A stretch of DNA of 64,000 nt, taken from contig OY759970.1 of NCBI GenBank assembly GCA_963662965.1, positions 4,898,001 to 4,962,000 on the forward strand, read 5' to 3'. The DNA is from DTWD01 sp963662965 (GTDB taxonomy: Bacteria > Acidobacteriota > Vicinamibacteria > Vicinamibacterales > UBA8438). The notes under the pieces were generated by a model. It was not told the DNA's origin. It saw nothing but the letters and a program-made list of their open reading frames with translations, and searched no databases. Position 1 is the first letter of the stretch, and the number at the start of each line of letters is the position of its first letter. Below, piece after piece: positions 27,482 to 36,937 of this stretch. A program made the position numbers and the translations under genes.

Positions 27482-28380
27482 TGAGCGCAACGACCTCCGC
27501 GACCACGGGGCGGCGCTATGGTCTCGAACGGGTGTGTCGGACGTGGGAGAGGTCGCGCTCGGCGCTCTACGCGCGGCGGGCGCGTGCGCAGTGCCGAAAG
27601 CGGGGTGCTGGCCCGGCGCGCCGCGGGCCGACGCCCGCGCTGTCGGATGCGCAGCTTTTGGCGGCCATTCGCAGCGACCTGACCCGGTCACCGTTCCAGG
27701 GCGAGGGCCATCGCAAGGTCCACGCGCGGCTGCGGATTCTCGACGGGATCCGCGTGTCCCGGACGCGGGTGTTGCGTGTGATGCGCGCGCAGGGGCTGCT
27801 CTCACCCCACCGCGGGCGGCAGGGTGACCCGAAAGCGCACGACGGGACGATTGTCACTTCGGCGCCTCAGGTGATGTGGGGCACCGACGGCGTACGGGTG
27901 TTCACCGTGGAGGACGGCTGGGTCTGGACCTTCGCGGCGGTGGACCACTGGAACGCCGAGTGCGTGGGCTGGCATGTGTGCAAGGTGGGGAGCCGTTTTG
28001 CCGCCCTCGAGCCGATCGCGCAAGGGCTCGGGCGACGCGACGGCTCGGTCGAGGCGGACGTGGCCCGCGGCTTGGCGCTACGGATGGACCACGGCAGCCA
28101 GTATCTGTCAGACCACTTCCTCAACCAGGTCCGCTACTGGGGCATCCACCCCAGCTTCGGCTTCCTCGAAGAGCCGGAAACCAACGGGGTCGTCGAGCGC
28201 TGGAATCGCACGCTCAAGGAGCAAGCGATCTACGGCCGAGTCTTTCACACCCTCGCCGACGTGCGCGCCGCCGTCGCTGCGTTCGTCGAACGCGACAACC
28301 AGTGCTGGCGCCTCGAAAAGCTGGCGTATCGCACGCCACTCGAAGCGCGCGAGCAATACGAGCTACGCCATGCCGCGTAG
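27478..28380 (+). CDS. IS OrfB transposase (DDE integrase fold)
   Basis: A 300-residue transposase. An N-terminal HTH_21-like region (GEGHRKVHARLRILDGIRVS) precedes the catalytic core. The first Asp lies in VMWGTDGVRVFTVEDGWVW, the second in MDHGSQYLSDHFLNQ, and the Glu in EEPETNGVVERWNRTLKEQ, giving a complete DDE triad. It catalyses cutting and joining of the IS ends. The ATG overlaps the orfA stop (ATGA-type), typical of coupled IS3/IS481-like genes. It appears intact, so the copy may still be active. Confidence 0.88.
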   Translation: MMSATTSATTGRRYGLERVCRTWERSRSALYARRARAQCRKRGAGPARRGPTPALSDAQLLAAIRSDLTRSPFQGEGHRKVHARLRILDGIRVSRTRVLRVMRAQGLLSPHRGRQGDPKAHDGTIVTSAPQVMWGTDGVRVFTVEDGWVWTFAAVDHWNAECVGWHVCKVGSRFAALEPIAQGLGRRDGSVEADVARGLALRMDHGSQYLSDHFLNQVRYWGIHPSFGFLEEPETNGVVERWNRTLKEQAIYGRVFHTLADVRAAVAAFVERDNQCWRLEKLAYRTPLEAREQYELRHAA

Positions 28381-28763
28381 CGCAAACGTGTGTCCAAGAA
28401 ACCGGGTGCGGTACACGATCCGAAGACATTTACGCGGCCATGGACCGTATCGAGACCCATGACGCAGATCACTGATCGCGTCTCCATCTTCGAGTACGTG
28501 TGCCATGAGGGAAACTACGCCATGGAGGGCATCCTCGCTGGAGCGCGAGCAGAAGAGAAGGCCGCTGCACAAGGATAAGGATCGAGATAGGTTCACAACT
28601 ACGTAGAGGGACGTTACCGTAAGTCATTCTGAGCCGGAAGGCGGCTCCGTCGACCGGGTGAACGTAGAATGACTCGGACCTCGACTCCAACAGACGAAGG
28701 CGGGTCACAATTGCTGCAGTCTTTGGAGCCGGGCAAACGACCAGGCGACATACGGAGGTGACG

Positions 28764-29777
28764 ATGCAGAGATGGATACGCGCGGTCGGAGTGACAGTGG
28801 TCGCGCTCGTCGCGTTCGCTCCCGTGCCCGCGGCGGCACAGACGTCTGACGATGACTGGACGGTGTCGCGAACACCTGACGGTCAGCCGGACCTCGAAGG
28901 CGTTTGGGCGAACAACAGTGTGACCCCGCTCGAGCGGCCGGATGCGTGGGCGGGGAAGACCACGCTGACCGACGAGGATCTGGCCGAACTGAAGGCGGCA
29001 GCCGCTGAGGTCACCGCGAGTGGCCTGGACGCCCAGTTTGGCGACCAGCTCGTGCTGGCGGCGCTCGCCGGAATCAGCGACGCCGATTCCTACGACACCA
29101 CCGGCAATTACAACCAGTTCTGGCTTGCCGACCGAAACTTTGATCACAATCGGACGTCGCTGATCATCGACCCCGCAGACGGGAAGATTCCGCCGCGGAC
29201 ATCGGACGCCGAGCGTGCCGGGCGAGGAGTGCCACCGCCAATCATCGCGCCGAAGGCCGACTCATGGGCGGACCGGCCGTTGAGCGAGCGCTGCCTCACG
29301 TTCGGCGTGCCGAACCTGTTGGCCGGATACAACAGCTACTACCAGATCTTTCAGAGTCGCGACCACGTCGTCATTCTCATGGAGATGATTCACGACGCGC
29401 GCGTTATTCCAATCGACGGGCCGCCGCACGTAAACGATGAGATCCGCCAGTTGCATGGCGACTCGCGCGGTCACTGGGAAGGTGACACGCTCGTCGTCGA
29501 GACGACGAACTACTCCGACTTGGGCCTGTTCTGGAGCGCGGCCGAGGGGTTTCGACTCACCGAGCGATTCACGCGCGTTGGTCCAGACACGCTCCACTAC
29601 GAGATTACGTTCGACGATCAGACGACCTGGACGCGCCCCTGGACCGCCTTAATTCCCCTGAAGCACAGCGCGGAGCCGATGTTTGAGTACGCCTGTCACG
29701 AAGGGAACATCGGCATGGAGGGGATCCTCTCCGGATATCGTGCCCAGGAGCGGACGGCCACTGAGGAGTCGAGATAG
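28764..29777 (+). CDS. Secreted paralogous-family protein (337 aa), unknown function
   Basis: Signal peptide at 1-27 (VTVVALVAFAPVPAAAQ). The mature protein begins with SRTPDGQPDLEGVWANN and carries repeated family blocks: HGDSRGHWEGDTLVVETT (near 235), RFTRVGPDTLHYEITFDDQT (near 270) and YACHEGNIGMEGILSG (near 310). Two other members lie at 42101-43081 and 43092-44231, and a fragment at 26879-28578. The family is common in Acidobacteriota and has no known activity that I can state. GGAGG five bases before the ATG at 28764 sets the start over an upstream GTG. Confidence 0.8.
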   Translation: MQRWIRAVGVTVVALVAFAPVPAAAQTSDDDWTVSRTPDGQPDLEGVWANNSVTPLERPDAWAGKTTLTDEDLAELKAAAAEVTASGLDAQFGDQLVLAALAGISDADSYDTTGNYNQFWLADRNFDHNRTSLIIDPADGKIPPRTSDAERAGRGVPPPIIAPKADSWADRPLSERCLTFGVPNLLAGYNSYYQIFQSRDHVVILMEMIHDARVIPIDGPPHVNDEIRQLHGDSRGHWEGDTLVVETTNYSDLGLFWSAAEGFRLTERFTRVGPDTLHYEITFDDQTTWTRPWTALIPLKHSAEPMFEYACHEGNIGMEGILSGYRAQERTATEESR

Positions 29778-29880
29778 CGTTTCCTCGAGTGGTGAATCTT
29801 CACGGGTGAGCTGACCGTTCGTGCTGGGTTCTTAGACCCGCCACTCCGGTGTCTACGTCCCAATTCATCCCGAGATAACA

Positions 29881-29911
29881 ACCCCCGCCCCCGTTGAACC
29901 GCCCGCCGCCC
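29881..29911 (+). repeat. Dispersed CCCCGTTGAACC repeat, copy 1
   Basis: Reads ACCCCCGCCCCCGTTGAACC followed by GCCCGCC. It lies between two plus-strand genes. Confidence 0.7.
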
Positions 29912-29979
29912 CGCGCTAGGCTAGCGGACGGTTATTAGTCGTGCTCAATGAGAACCACAGAGCTAAATGAGGACCGCTG

Positions 29980-31383
29980 ATGAATAAGTTGACCAGGCGC
30001 GTTGTGACCGTGTGGGTGGCCATGCTGCTAGGGGCCGGCGTTCCGATCGAAGCGGACGATTGGCCCCAATGGCGAGGGACCGATCGGCTGGGCGTCTGGA
30101 CGGAAAACGGGATCGTCGACCAGTTGCCCGATCCGCTCAAGGTTACTTGGCGGGTGCCTATCAACTCCGGTTACTCAGGACCGGCAGTGGCCGACGGCCG
30201 GGTATTTGTCAGCGACTGGGTAGAGCAGCCGGAGTCGCGCACCATGGATGGTGCCGAGCGGGTGCTCGCGCTGGACGAGCAGACCGGGAAGGTGCTGTGG
30301 ACCCGCGAGTGGCCGACCAGTTACCGGATGTTGCAGGCCTCGTACGCCATCGGGCCCCGCGCTACGCCAACGGTCGACGGAGATCGGGTGTATGTGGTCG
30401 GGGCCACCGGGGTGCTGTCCTGTTTCGACGTGGAGACCGGCGAGCTGGTCTGGCGCGTCGACTACATCGAGGACTACGACACGTTCGTGCCCACCTGGGG
30501 CATCGCAAGCGCACCCCTGGTCGACGGCGACCGTTTGATCGCTCTAGTCGGGGGCGAGCCGGACGCCCTGGTGGTCGCGTTCGACAAGCATACGGGTCGA
30601 GAGATCTGGCGCGCGCTGAAGGTCGTGGGAGAGCTGGGCTACGGACAGCCGGTCATCTACGCGGCCGGCGGGGTCCGGCAGTTGCTCGTCTGGCATCCGG
30701 CCGCCCTGGTCGCCCTCGACCCGACGACCGGTAACGTCTACTGGGAGCAGCCGCTGGAGACTCGGATGGGGCTCTCGATCGCGACACCGGTCAAGGGTGA
30801 CGCCTATCTGCTGATCAGCGATTTCCTGAGAGGCTCGACCATGATGCGGCTGAGCGCCGACCGACCGGCGGCGACCATGCTGTGGCAGAGCCAGAGCCGT
30901 AGCGAGCTACCCGACCAGACAGAAGGACTCCATTCCGTGATCACCACGCCGATCATCAACGGCGACTACGTCTACGGTGTGGGCAGCTACGGGGAGCTCC
31001 GGGGCTTGGATGCCCGGACCGGCGAGCGACTGTGGATGAGCCCGGACATGACGGTGCAGGCTCGGTGGAGCTCCGCCTTCATAGTGCGGCATCGTGACCG
31101 ATACTTCGTCAACAATGACAACGGCGACCTCATCATGGCGCAGTTCACCCCGACGGGTTACGTCGAGCTGGGTCGCACGAAGCTGATCGAGCCGGATGGT
31201 CTCAGTGACCGGGGGCGCTACTACACGCGCCGGTTCAGCGGGACCCCGCGGGAGGCGCAGGCCGGTCGGACCCACAACCGCCCGGTCAACTGGTCCCATC
31301 CCGCGTACGCCAACCGCCACATCGTGCAGCGCAACGAGAGCGAGATCATCCGCGCATCGCTGGCTGCCTCGGACTACGATTAG
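29980..31383 (+). CDS. Exported PQQ-like beta-propeller protein
   Basis: A 467-residue protein with a signal peptide (VVTVWVAMLLGAGVPIEA) followed by DWPQWRGTDRLGVW, the hallmark start of bacterial PQQ-like propellers. Repeating W-motif blades are visible: ALDEQTGKVLWTREW, CFDVETGELVWRVDY, AFDKHTGREIWRALK, ALDPTTGNVYWEQPL and GLDARTGERLWMSPD, about 45-60 residues apart. No heme or clear PQQ-ligand residues of methanol dehydrogenases are evident, so it is more likely a binding or scaffold protein than an alcohol dehydrogenase. Confidence 0.85.
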   Translation: MNKLTRRVVTVWVAMLLGAGVPIEADDWPQWRGTDRLGVWTENGIVDQLPDPLKVTWRVPINSGYSGPAVADGRVFVSDWVEQPESRTMDGAERVLALDEQTGKVLWTREWPTSYRMLQASYAIGPRATPTVDGDRVYVVGATGVLSCFDVETGELVWRVDYIEDYDTFVPTWGIASAPLVDGDRLIALVGGEPDALVVAFDKHTGREIWRALKVVGELGYGQPVIYAAGGVRQLLVWHPAALVALDPTTGNVYWEQPLETRMGLSIATPVKGDAYLLISDFLRGSTMMRLSADRPAATMLWQSQSRSELPDQTEGLHSVITTPIINGDYVYGVGSYGELRGLDARTGERLWMSPDMTVQARWSSAFIVRHRDRYFVNNDNGDLIMAQFTPTGYVELGRTKLIEPDGLSDRGRYYTRRFSGTPREAQAGRTHNRPVNWSHPAYANRHIVQRNESEIIRASLAASDYD

Positions 31384-31490
31384 CCGTGCGGTACGAGGGT
31401 TGGCCTACTTCGAGCTTTCGGTCATGGTCTCCTCGGCGCGCGCCCCGGCCAGAATGTTGTAGCGCCCGTGGTTCCCCATACGTTCTGCGC

Positions 31491-31535
31491 GTACCCGCGT
31501 GACTAACCCCCGTCCTCGTTGCACGGCCCGCCGCC
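31491..31535 (+). repeat. Dispersed CCCCGTTGAACC repeat, copy 2
   Basis: A long copy: CCGCGTGACTAACCCCCGTC then CTCGTTGCACGGCCCGCC, with two differences in the core. Confidence 0.65.
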
Positions 31536-33111
31536 CCGCGGTGTGGTAACACCTACCGGTACACTAGGAATAATTCCCAGGACCCGCCACGTGTCGGACG
31601 GCATGCTCCACGCACTTCATCTCGGAAGAGAATTTGTTGCTGAGGTGCGCTCTGTGACAAGGTTCGTCTTCGTGACACGGGTTGTGGTCGCGCTTGTTCT
31701 ATGTGCCGTAACGGCCCCCACCACGACACCGCTGGTTGCTGCGCCGCAGGAGCGTGCCATACCAGAGACGCTCACGCCGGTTGCGGTGCTCGTCTTTTCA
31801 AACCTCACGGGCGAAGCGGCCGATGACTGGATGGGGGTGGCCATCGCGGAAACCGTTGCTACCGGCTTGGATGGCGTCGGTGGACTGATGGTGATACGAC
31901 CCGACCCGTCAGAGACGGCAACGCGTACGGCCGGCGATACGGGGTCGCCCATCACGGTTGCGAAGGCGATTGCGGCCCGTTGGGTCGTCAGTGGAACCTA
32001 CCAACACCTCGGGGATCGCTTACGGATCACGGTCCGTATCACTGATGTCGAGACCGCCAGCGTTGTGGGGTGGCGATTTGACGGCACTGTTGACGAGCTG
32101 TTCTCGCTACAGGACCAGCTCGTTACACAACTACGCGAAAGTCTCAAGTCCAGCCGGGACGACGGCGCGCTAGTCCAAGCGTCGCCCGTTCCATCCGCCG
32201 CCGAGCCGTCGATTGTAGCCGAGGCTGGGACGGCGCTACCCGCAGGCAGGACGCCAGCCATCGTCATCGATGGTCCGCCTCCGCCGGTGCCGCCGGCGGT
32301 ACTCGCACGGGACCAATTCGGACGCGTTACGATGCGGGCAATTCGTCTCGACGAGTTGCTCACGCTCGACGGCCAACTCGACGAACCGGTATATCAGACT
32401 GTTGCGCCGGTGACCGGCTTCATACAGCAGGAACCGAACGAAGGAGCGCCGGCGACCGAACAGACCGAAGTCTGGGTCCTGTTCGATAGTGAGACGCTCT
32501 ACGTATCTGCACGCTGCTGGGATTCTCAGCCAGACCGGACGGTCGCCAACGAAATGCGGCGCGACAGCTACGCAATGTACGGCAACGATACGTTCGCGGT
32601 CATGCTCGACACCTTTTATGACCGGCGTAACGGCTTCAATTTTATGACCAACCCGCTAGGCGGCTTGTTCGACCAGACCATCACGGCCGAGCGTATAAAC
32701 AATCTGGACTGGAACACGGTCTGGGATGTTCAGACGAGTCGGTTTGATCAGGGCTGGATTCTCGAGATGGCTATTCCGTTCAAATCGCTTCGGTATGGGG
32801 AGGCGGCGGTGCAATACTGGGGTATCAACTTTCAGCGTGGAGTCGCCTGGAAGAACGAAACCTCGTTTCTCACACCGATACCGGCCGCGCTTCGTGAGTT
32901 AGGTAATCTCAAGATGTCGTCCGCTGCGACGCTTGTCGGTCTCGAAGTGCCGGCTTCGGCGGCACGTTTCGAGATCAAGCCGTACGCCATTGCCGGTCTC
33001 ACGACTAACCTAGGTGCAATCCCCCGCGTGCTGAACCAGCCAGGCGGAACGGCGGGGTTCGACGTCAAGTACGGAGTGACACAAGGATTAACCGCTGATT
33101 TCACCTATAAC

Positions 33112-34776
33112 CCGGGATTTCCGATTTGCCTGCCCTAGATGGCCCCTTTATACACCCGAAGGCCGCCCAGCGCCCGAAACTCTTGTTCGTCACAGCATCG
33201 TCCCGCTTCAGAGGCCGTCAGCTCAGCCCGTGGTGACGTGCGGTCGACTGGAGGCCCTGTGTTCCCGGCATTTCTCAGACACCGCTCCACACGTGGGCCA
33301 TTTCTTCGCCAATCGGACTGCGTTGCCTGTGCCGCGCGTCAGCCTGCCGGCACCGGCAGCGCCCAGATCCGCCGCAACATGTCGCCGAACAGCCGCCGGG
33401 TTAGATGTCCTTCCGCCAGCAGGAGCCAGTAGTACCTGGCATGCTTCACGAGCCGGCCCCCGGTCTTCACCAGCCGCTGCTGGAGACTCGTGAGCGACCA
33501 GCGTTTGATCCGAGGCGGCAGGACCAGTCTGCGCCAGAGGTTGCCCAGGTTGTAGGCCAAGACGCTCAGTTGCAGGCGCACCTCGTTTGCCCGGAACCGA
33601 TGGCACGACAGCCGCGTCCAGTGGGTGGCCTGCTTGCCTTCCTTGATCCATTGCTCCGCCGTGCCGCGCTTGTTGTAGAACCGGACGACCGAGCGGCTCG
33701 GAAGGACCATGTTGGTCACAATGAACCCGACGCGCGGGAACAACTCACCCCGGTGGTGCTCCACCTTGGCGACAATCCGTCTGGCGGTGGTCCAGCTCTT
33801 CGCCTGGTAGCGGAAACTCTTGTACCGCACCACCGGCTTGCAGCTTGGCCGTCCCGGCGGACGAAAGAGGATGTCTTCGACCGCCAACTCCAACGTCTTG
33901 TTCGCCGGCATGCGAATGGCATAGTCCACGTCGCGTTGCTCGAGCGCCTCGTAGATCGCCGGCCGGGCGAACGCCGCGTCCGCCCGGAACGCCACGCGCC
34001 TCCCCGCTCCCTGCTGTCGGTCAATCTCCGGCATGAGGAGGTCGTCCCAGTCGTCGGCGCTCGGCACGTTGCCGGGCCGCAGCGAGGCGGCCAGGCAGTC
34101 GCCCTGGTCGTTGAACAGAAACAGCGGGTGGTCGCAGACGGATTCAAAGTGCCCGTTATACGCGCTCCCTTCCTGTGCCCCATGCACCGGGCTCTCGCTT
34201 GAATCCATGTCGAGCACGATCCGGTCGGCGCGCGTCGCCATCTCGGCCTGTGCAAGCAGCTCGCGGTTCACGGCCCTCAACCCGACGAGATTCTCCTCGT
34301 GGGTCAGCAGCTCGGTCTCGAACCAGTGCCACGTCGATGTCAGCGCCGCACCCCGGTCCCAGCGTTTCGGCGACCCAATCAGACGAAACGTCGGGTCCGC
34401 CGACACGCGCACTGCGTCGTTGAGGTCTTCGTAGCCCGCGAGCCGGCTGTAGACCGACTGCCGCAGGAGATCCGCCAGGCTGAACTGCGTGTTCAACCCC
34501 TGTCGGGAGTCGTTCAGGTACTCGGAGATGAGTGCCTCCAACCCCAAGCGTTCATCCAACTCGCGCACCAGAAGGAGGCCCGCGTCTGAGGTGACGCGCG
34601 ATCCCTGGAACGCGACCTTCAGAAAGCCATTGAACGCGAACTGAAACGCCTCGTGCTGTAATTCACCCACAGGGTGTCACCCTCCGTGGCGGGGTTCCCT
34701 ACGTCTGAGCCTCAGAAATCAAGGCGCGGCGACTGGTTCTAGCGATACGGTACTACAACCAAATCGGAAATCCGGG
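33112..34776 (-). mobile_element. IS1380-family insertion sequence
   Basis: A 1665-bp element with terminal inverted repeats (CCGGGATTTCCGATTTG; CCCGGATTTCCGATTTGG, read inward) and 5-bp target duplications ATAAC at 33107-33111 and 34777-34781. It encodes one transposase on the minus strand. The size and ends fit IS1380. Near its left end, 33139-33175 resembles a segment at 44263-44300. Confidence 0.88.
33339..34670 (-). CDS. IS1380-family transposase
   Basis: A 443-residue DDE transposase. LKVAFQGSRVTSDAGLLLVR near the start, RIVLDMDSSESPVHGAQEGS (first Asp, near residue 155), FRADAAFARPAIYEALEQRD (second Asp, near 230) and YNKRGTAEQWIKEGKQATHW (Glu region, near 340) match the family. The frame is intact over the full length, so the element may be active. 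The gene runs opposite to the host gene it interrupts. Confidence 0.92.
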   Translation of the reverse strand: MGELQHEAFQFAFNGFLKVAFQGSRVTSDAGLLLVRELDERLGLEALISEYLNDSRQGLNTQFSLADLLRQSVYSRLAGYEDLNDAVRVSADPTFRLIGSPKRWDRGAALTSTWHWFETELLTHEENLVGLRAVNRELLAQAEMATRADRIVLDMDSSESPVHGAQEGSAYNGHFESVCDHPLFLFNDQGDCLAASLRPGNVPSADDWDDLLMPEIDRQQGAGRRVAFRADAAFARPAIYEALEQRDVDYAIRMPANKTLELAVEDILFRPPGRPSCKPVVRYKSFRYQAKSWTTARRIVAKVEHHRGELFPRVGFIVTNMVLPSRSVVRFYNKRGTAEQWIKEGKQATHWTRLSCHRFRANEVRLQLSVLAYNLGNLWRRLVLPPRIKRWSLTSLQQRLVKTGGRLVKHARYYWLLLAEGHLTRRLFGDMLRRIWALPVPAG

Positions 34777-35902
34777 ATAACACCGACTTTGCGCAGGTGG
34801 AGGTCGATGAGCAGCAGGTCAACCTGACGCGATTTAGTCTGTTTTTCCCTGAAAAGCGGGAGTTCTTTCTAGAAGGACAAGGGATCTTCCATTTCGGGGC
34901 CGGTGCCGGATACGACCCCATTGCCTCTTACTTCAAGGGAACTCTGTCTTCGTATGGTGGCGACGCTCCGGTGCTGTTCTTCAGCCGTCGCATCGGACTT
35001 AACGCCGGGCGTACAGTGCCTATTCACGGTGGAGGTCGCCTGACCGGAAAAGCAGGGCCGTACAGCATCGGATTGCTCGATGTCCAGACCGGAGCGGAAG
35101 AAAGTACGGACAGCCGTCCGACAAACTTCTCCGTCGTCCGGCGACGTGCTACGGCGGAGTGCTATCGGTGGGATATTTACTGGACGCTCAGTGTCAGCGA
35201 AGGGGCAAGGGGCCGGGTACACCTACGGGGTCGATGGCGTCTTTTCTTTCTATGACAACCTCAACTTCAATTCGTTTCTTGCCAAGACTGAGACGCCGGG
35301 GTTACGCGGTGACGACTTGAGTTATCAGACGGCACTCGACTACAGCAACGATCGCTGGAGTCTCAAGCTTGAACGCCTCGGGGTAGGAGCGAATTTCAAC
35401 CCAGAGGTCGGGTTCCTCCGGCGTGAGGACTTTCGGCGGACATTCGCCGAGTTCCGCTACACCCCTCGCCCGCGATCACTCAGGTCGGTTCGGAGATTCG
35501 TGTTTATGCCGAGTCTCGACTACATTACCGACGGTGCGGGACGCCTTGAAACGCGGCTACAGCAGGTCTTGTTAGGGGCGGAGTTCGAAAATGGCGATCG
35601 CCTATTTGCCGGGGTCACTGACAATTTTGAAGTTCTGAAGAGGCCATTTCAGATCGCACAGGATGTATCGGTTCAGGTTGGCGGGTACTCGTTCGTGAAT
35701 ACGAAGGTGGTATATGCCCTCGGTGAACGACGCCAGATAGCCGGTGCAATCGCCGTTGAGCGCGGCGGATTCTTTGGAGGCGCGAAGACGAGCATTGGCT
35801 ACACTCGACCCCGCGTGAGTCTAGGAGCACAGTTGACCGTCGAGCCATCGCTCTCGTTCAACTACATAACGCTTCCTGAAGCCACCTTCACCAGCAAACT
35901 GG

Positions 35903-35922
35903 TCTCGACACGTCTCGACACG
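35903..35922 (+). repeat. 10-bp tandem duplication causing a frameshift
   Basis: TCTCGACACG occurs twice in direct succession inside the beta-barrel gene. Deleting one copy restores KLVSTRATYTVTPRMFVSAL in one frame. Confidence 0.85.
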
Positions 35923-36193
35923 GGCGACCTACACCGTCACGCCGCGGATGTTCGTGTCCGCACTGCTGCAGTTCAATTCCGCTACTGATTCCCTCGGTGC
36001 CAACATTCGTTTTCGATGGGAATATCAGCCAGGGAGCGAGTTGTTCATCGTGTACACAGACGAGCGTGACACCTTGGCGCCGCGTTTTCCAACCCTCGAA
36101 AATCGTGCGGTGGTCGTAAAGTTCAACCGATTGTTTCGGTTTTGATCAAGTGCCCGGATTGGCCGGGTCGTCACCCCGCAGACATTGCATCGG

Positions 36194-36220
36194 AACCCCA
36201 GTCCCCGTTGAACGGTCCTC
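36194..36220 (+). repeat. Dispersed CCCCGTTGAACC repeat, copy 3
   Basis: AACCCCAGTCCCCGTTGAAC followed by a diverged tail, between convergent gene remnants. Confidence 0.6.
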
Positions 36221-36245
36221 CGCTGGCCGTGAGATGGCTGGTCTG

Positions 36246-36935
36246 TTAGAACCGCTGGACGACCGGTCGGCCGCTCTTGACTACGAACGATGCACGCGTA
36301 CTGATCGGACTCCCCGGCCGCTTGACGTAGTCCAGCACTAGGTAGTCTGCGACACACTGGTCTGCCGTTACCGCACAGCGTGCGTAGCCGCGCTGCGCGT
36401 TGAAGAACTTGACCCACGGGTTCTCCAACAGCATCGCCGCCGTTGAGCCTTGCGTATCGACACCGTCACCGCCGGAGCTGATCGATGTGCCTACGAACTC
36501 GGTGCCGACGACCGGAGTATTCTCGCTCTCGTAGTCGACTTTTAGATCGTTCACCCAGTTGGAGTGGATGTCGCCGGTCAGCACGAGCGGATTGGCCGGG
36601 CGGCGTGTGGCCAGGAACTCCATCAGCCGGCGACGGGCCACCTCGTACCCGGACCAGATATCCATGCCGAATAGCTCGGCATCGCCGGGCATTCGGTTCA
36701 CCGGCGCCATCATGATCTGCTGGGGGATCACGTTCCAACGCGTTGTCGAGCGGTCCAGGCCATCCATGAGCCACCGCTCCTGAGTTTCGCCAAGGGGCGT
36801 CGCGTCTGGGTCGAGCATACCGTCGCAGGTGGGCCCGCTTCGATCGCCACACGGCTGGTCGGTGCGGCACTGCCGCGTGTCGAGCACGAAAAACGAAGCC
36901 AGATCACCCCAGCGGAAATTGCGGTAGAGCTGCAT
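36246..36935 (-). pseudogene. PhoD-type alkaline phosphatase, C-terminal fragment
   Basis: 229 residues equal to the C-terminal half of a PhoD phosphatase, a Tat-exported phosphodiesterase/phosphatase of roughly 500 residues. Visible segments: YRNFRWGDLASFFVLDTRQC, QERWLMDGLDRSTTRWNVIP, LVLTGDIHSNWVNDLKVDY (metal ligands Asp and His) and GTEFVGTSISSGGDG. The signal peptide and the N-terminal half with its metal ligands are missing. The break at 36935 is exactly where a truncated integrase begins on the other strand, so a deletion or recombination event removed both 5' ends. Confidence 0.85.
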
Positions 36936-36937
36936 CC

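Larger units (their letters stand above)
27025..28414 (+). mobile_element. Insertion sequence with two ORFs (IS3-like; long target duplication)
   Basis: A 1390-bp element with imperfect terminal inverted repeats of about 22 bp (GCGCCCCCGGTTTTCTTGG at left; CCGCACCCGGTTTCTTGG at right, read inward). It is flanked by identical 16-bp direct repeats, ACGATCCGAAGACATT, at 27009-27024 and 28415-28430. It encodes an HTH OrfA and a DDE OrfB with a 4-base overlap. The 16-bp duplication is longer than the 3-5 bp usual for IS3; IS481-type elements can make longer ones. Confidence 0.85.
26879..28578 (+). pseudogene. Secreted-family protein gene, N-truncated and split by an IS
   Basis: The left piece (26879-27024) encodes STLVVETMNFDPKTSYQGSR and LHLIERYTRVDENTIDYQFT. 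The right piece (28415-28578) encodes DPKTFTRPWTVSRP and FEYVCHEGNYAMEGILAGAR. Removing the IS and one copy of the 16-bp direct repeat joins them in frame as VDDPKTFTRPWT. The product matches the C-terminal third of the 337-residue protein encoded just downstream (GDTLVVETTNYSDLG; YACHEGNIGMEGILSG). The N-terminal two thirds are missing, so the gene was already broken before the IS entered, or lost that part later. Confidence 0.8.
31603..36145 (+). pseudogene. CBM9/DUF5916-type outer-membrane protein, broken by an IS1380 and two frameshifts
   Basis: The reassembled product is about 960 residues. It has a signal segment (VVVALVLCAVTAPTT), a TolB-like domain (AVLVFSNLTGEAADDWMGVA; RWVVSGTYQHLGDRLRITV), a CBM9-like domain (DELLTLDGQLDEPVYQTVAP; GNDTFAVMLDTFYDRRNGFN) and a C-terminal beta-barrel. 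The IS sits between FTYN and TDFAQVEVD; removing it and one ATAAC restores the frame. A single-base shift occurs near 35140 (after NFSVVR), and a 10-bp tandem duplication at 35903-35922 causes the second shift. The end is KFNRLFRF at 36145. The start is uncertain: ATG 31603 or GTG 31645. Confidence 0.85.
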
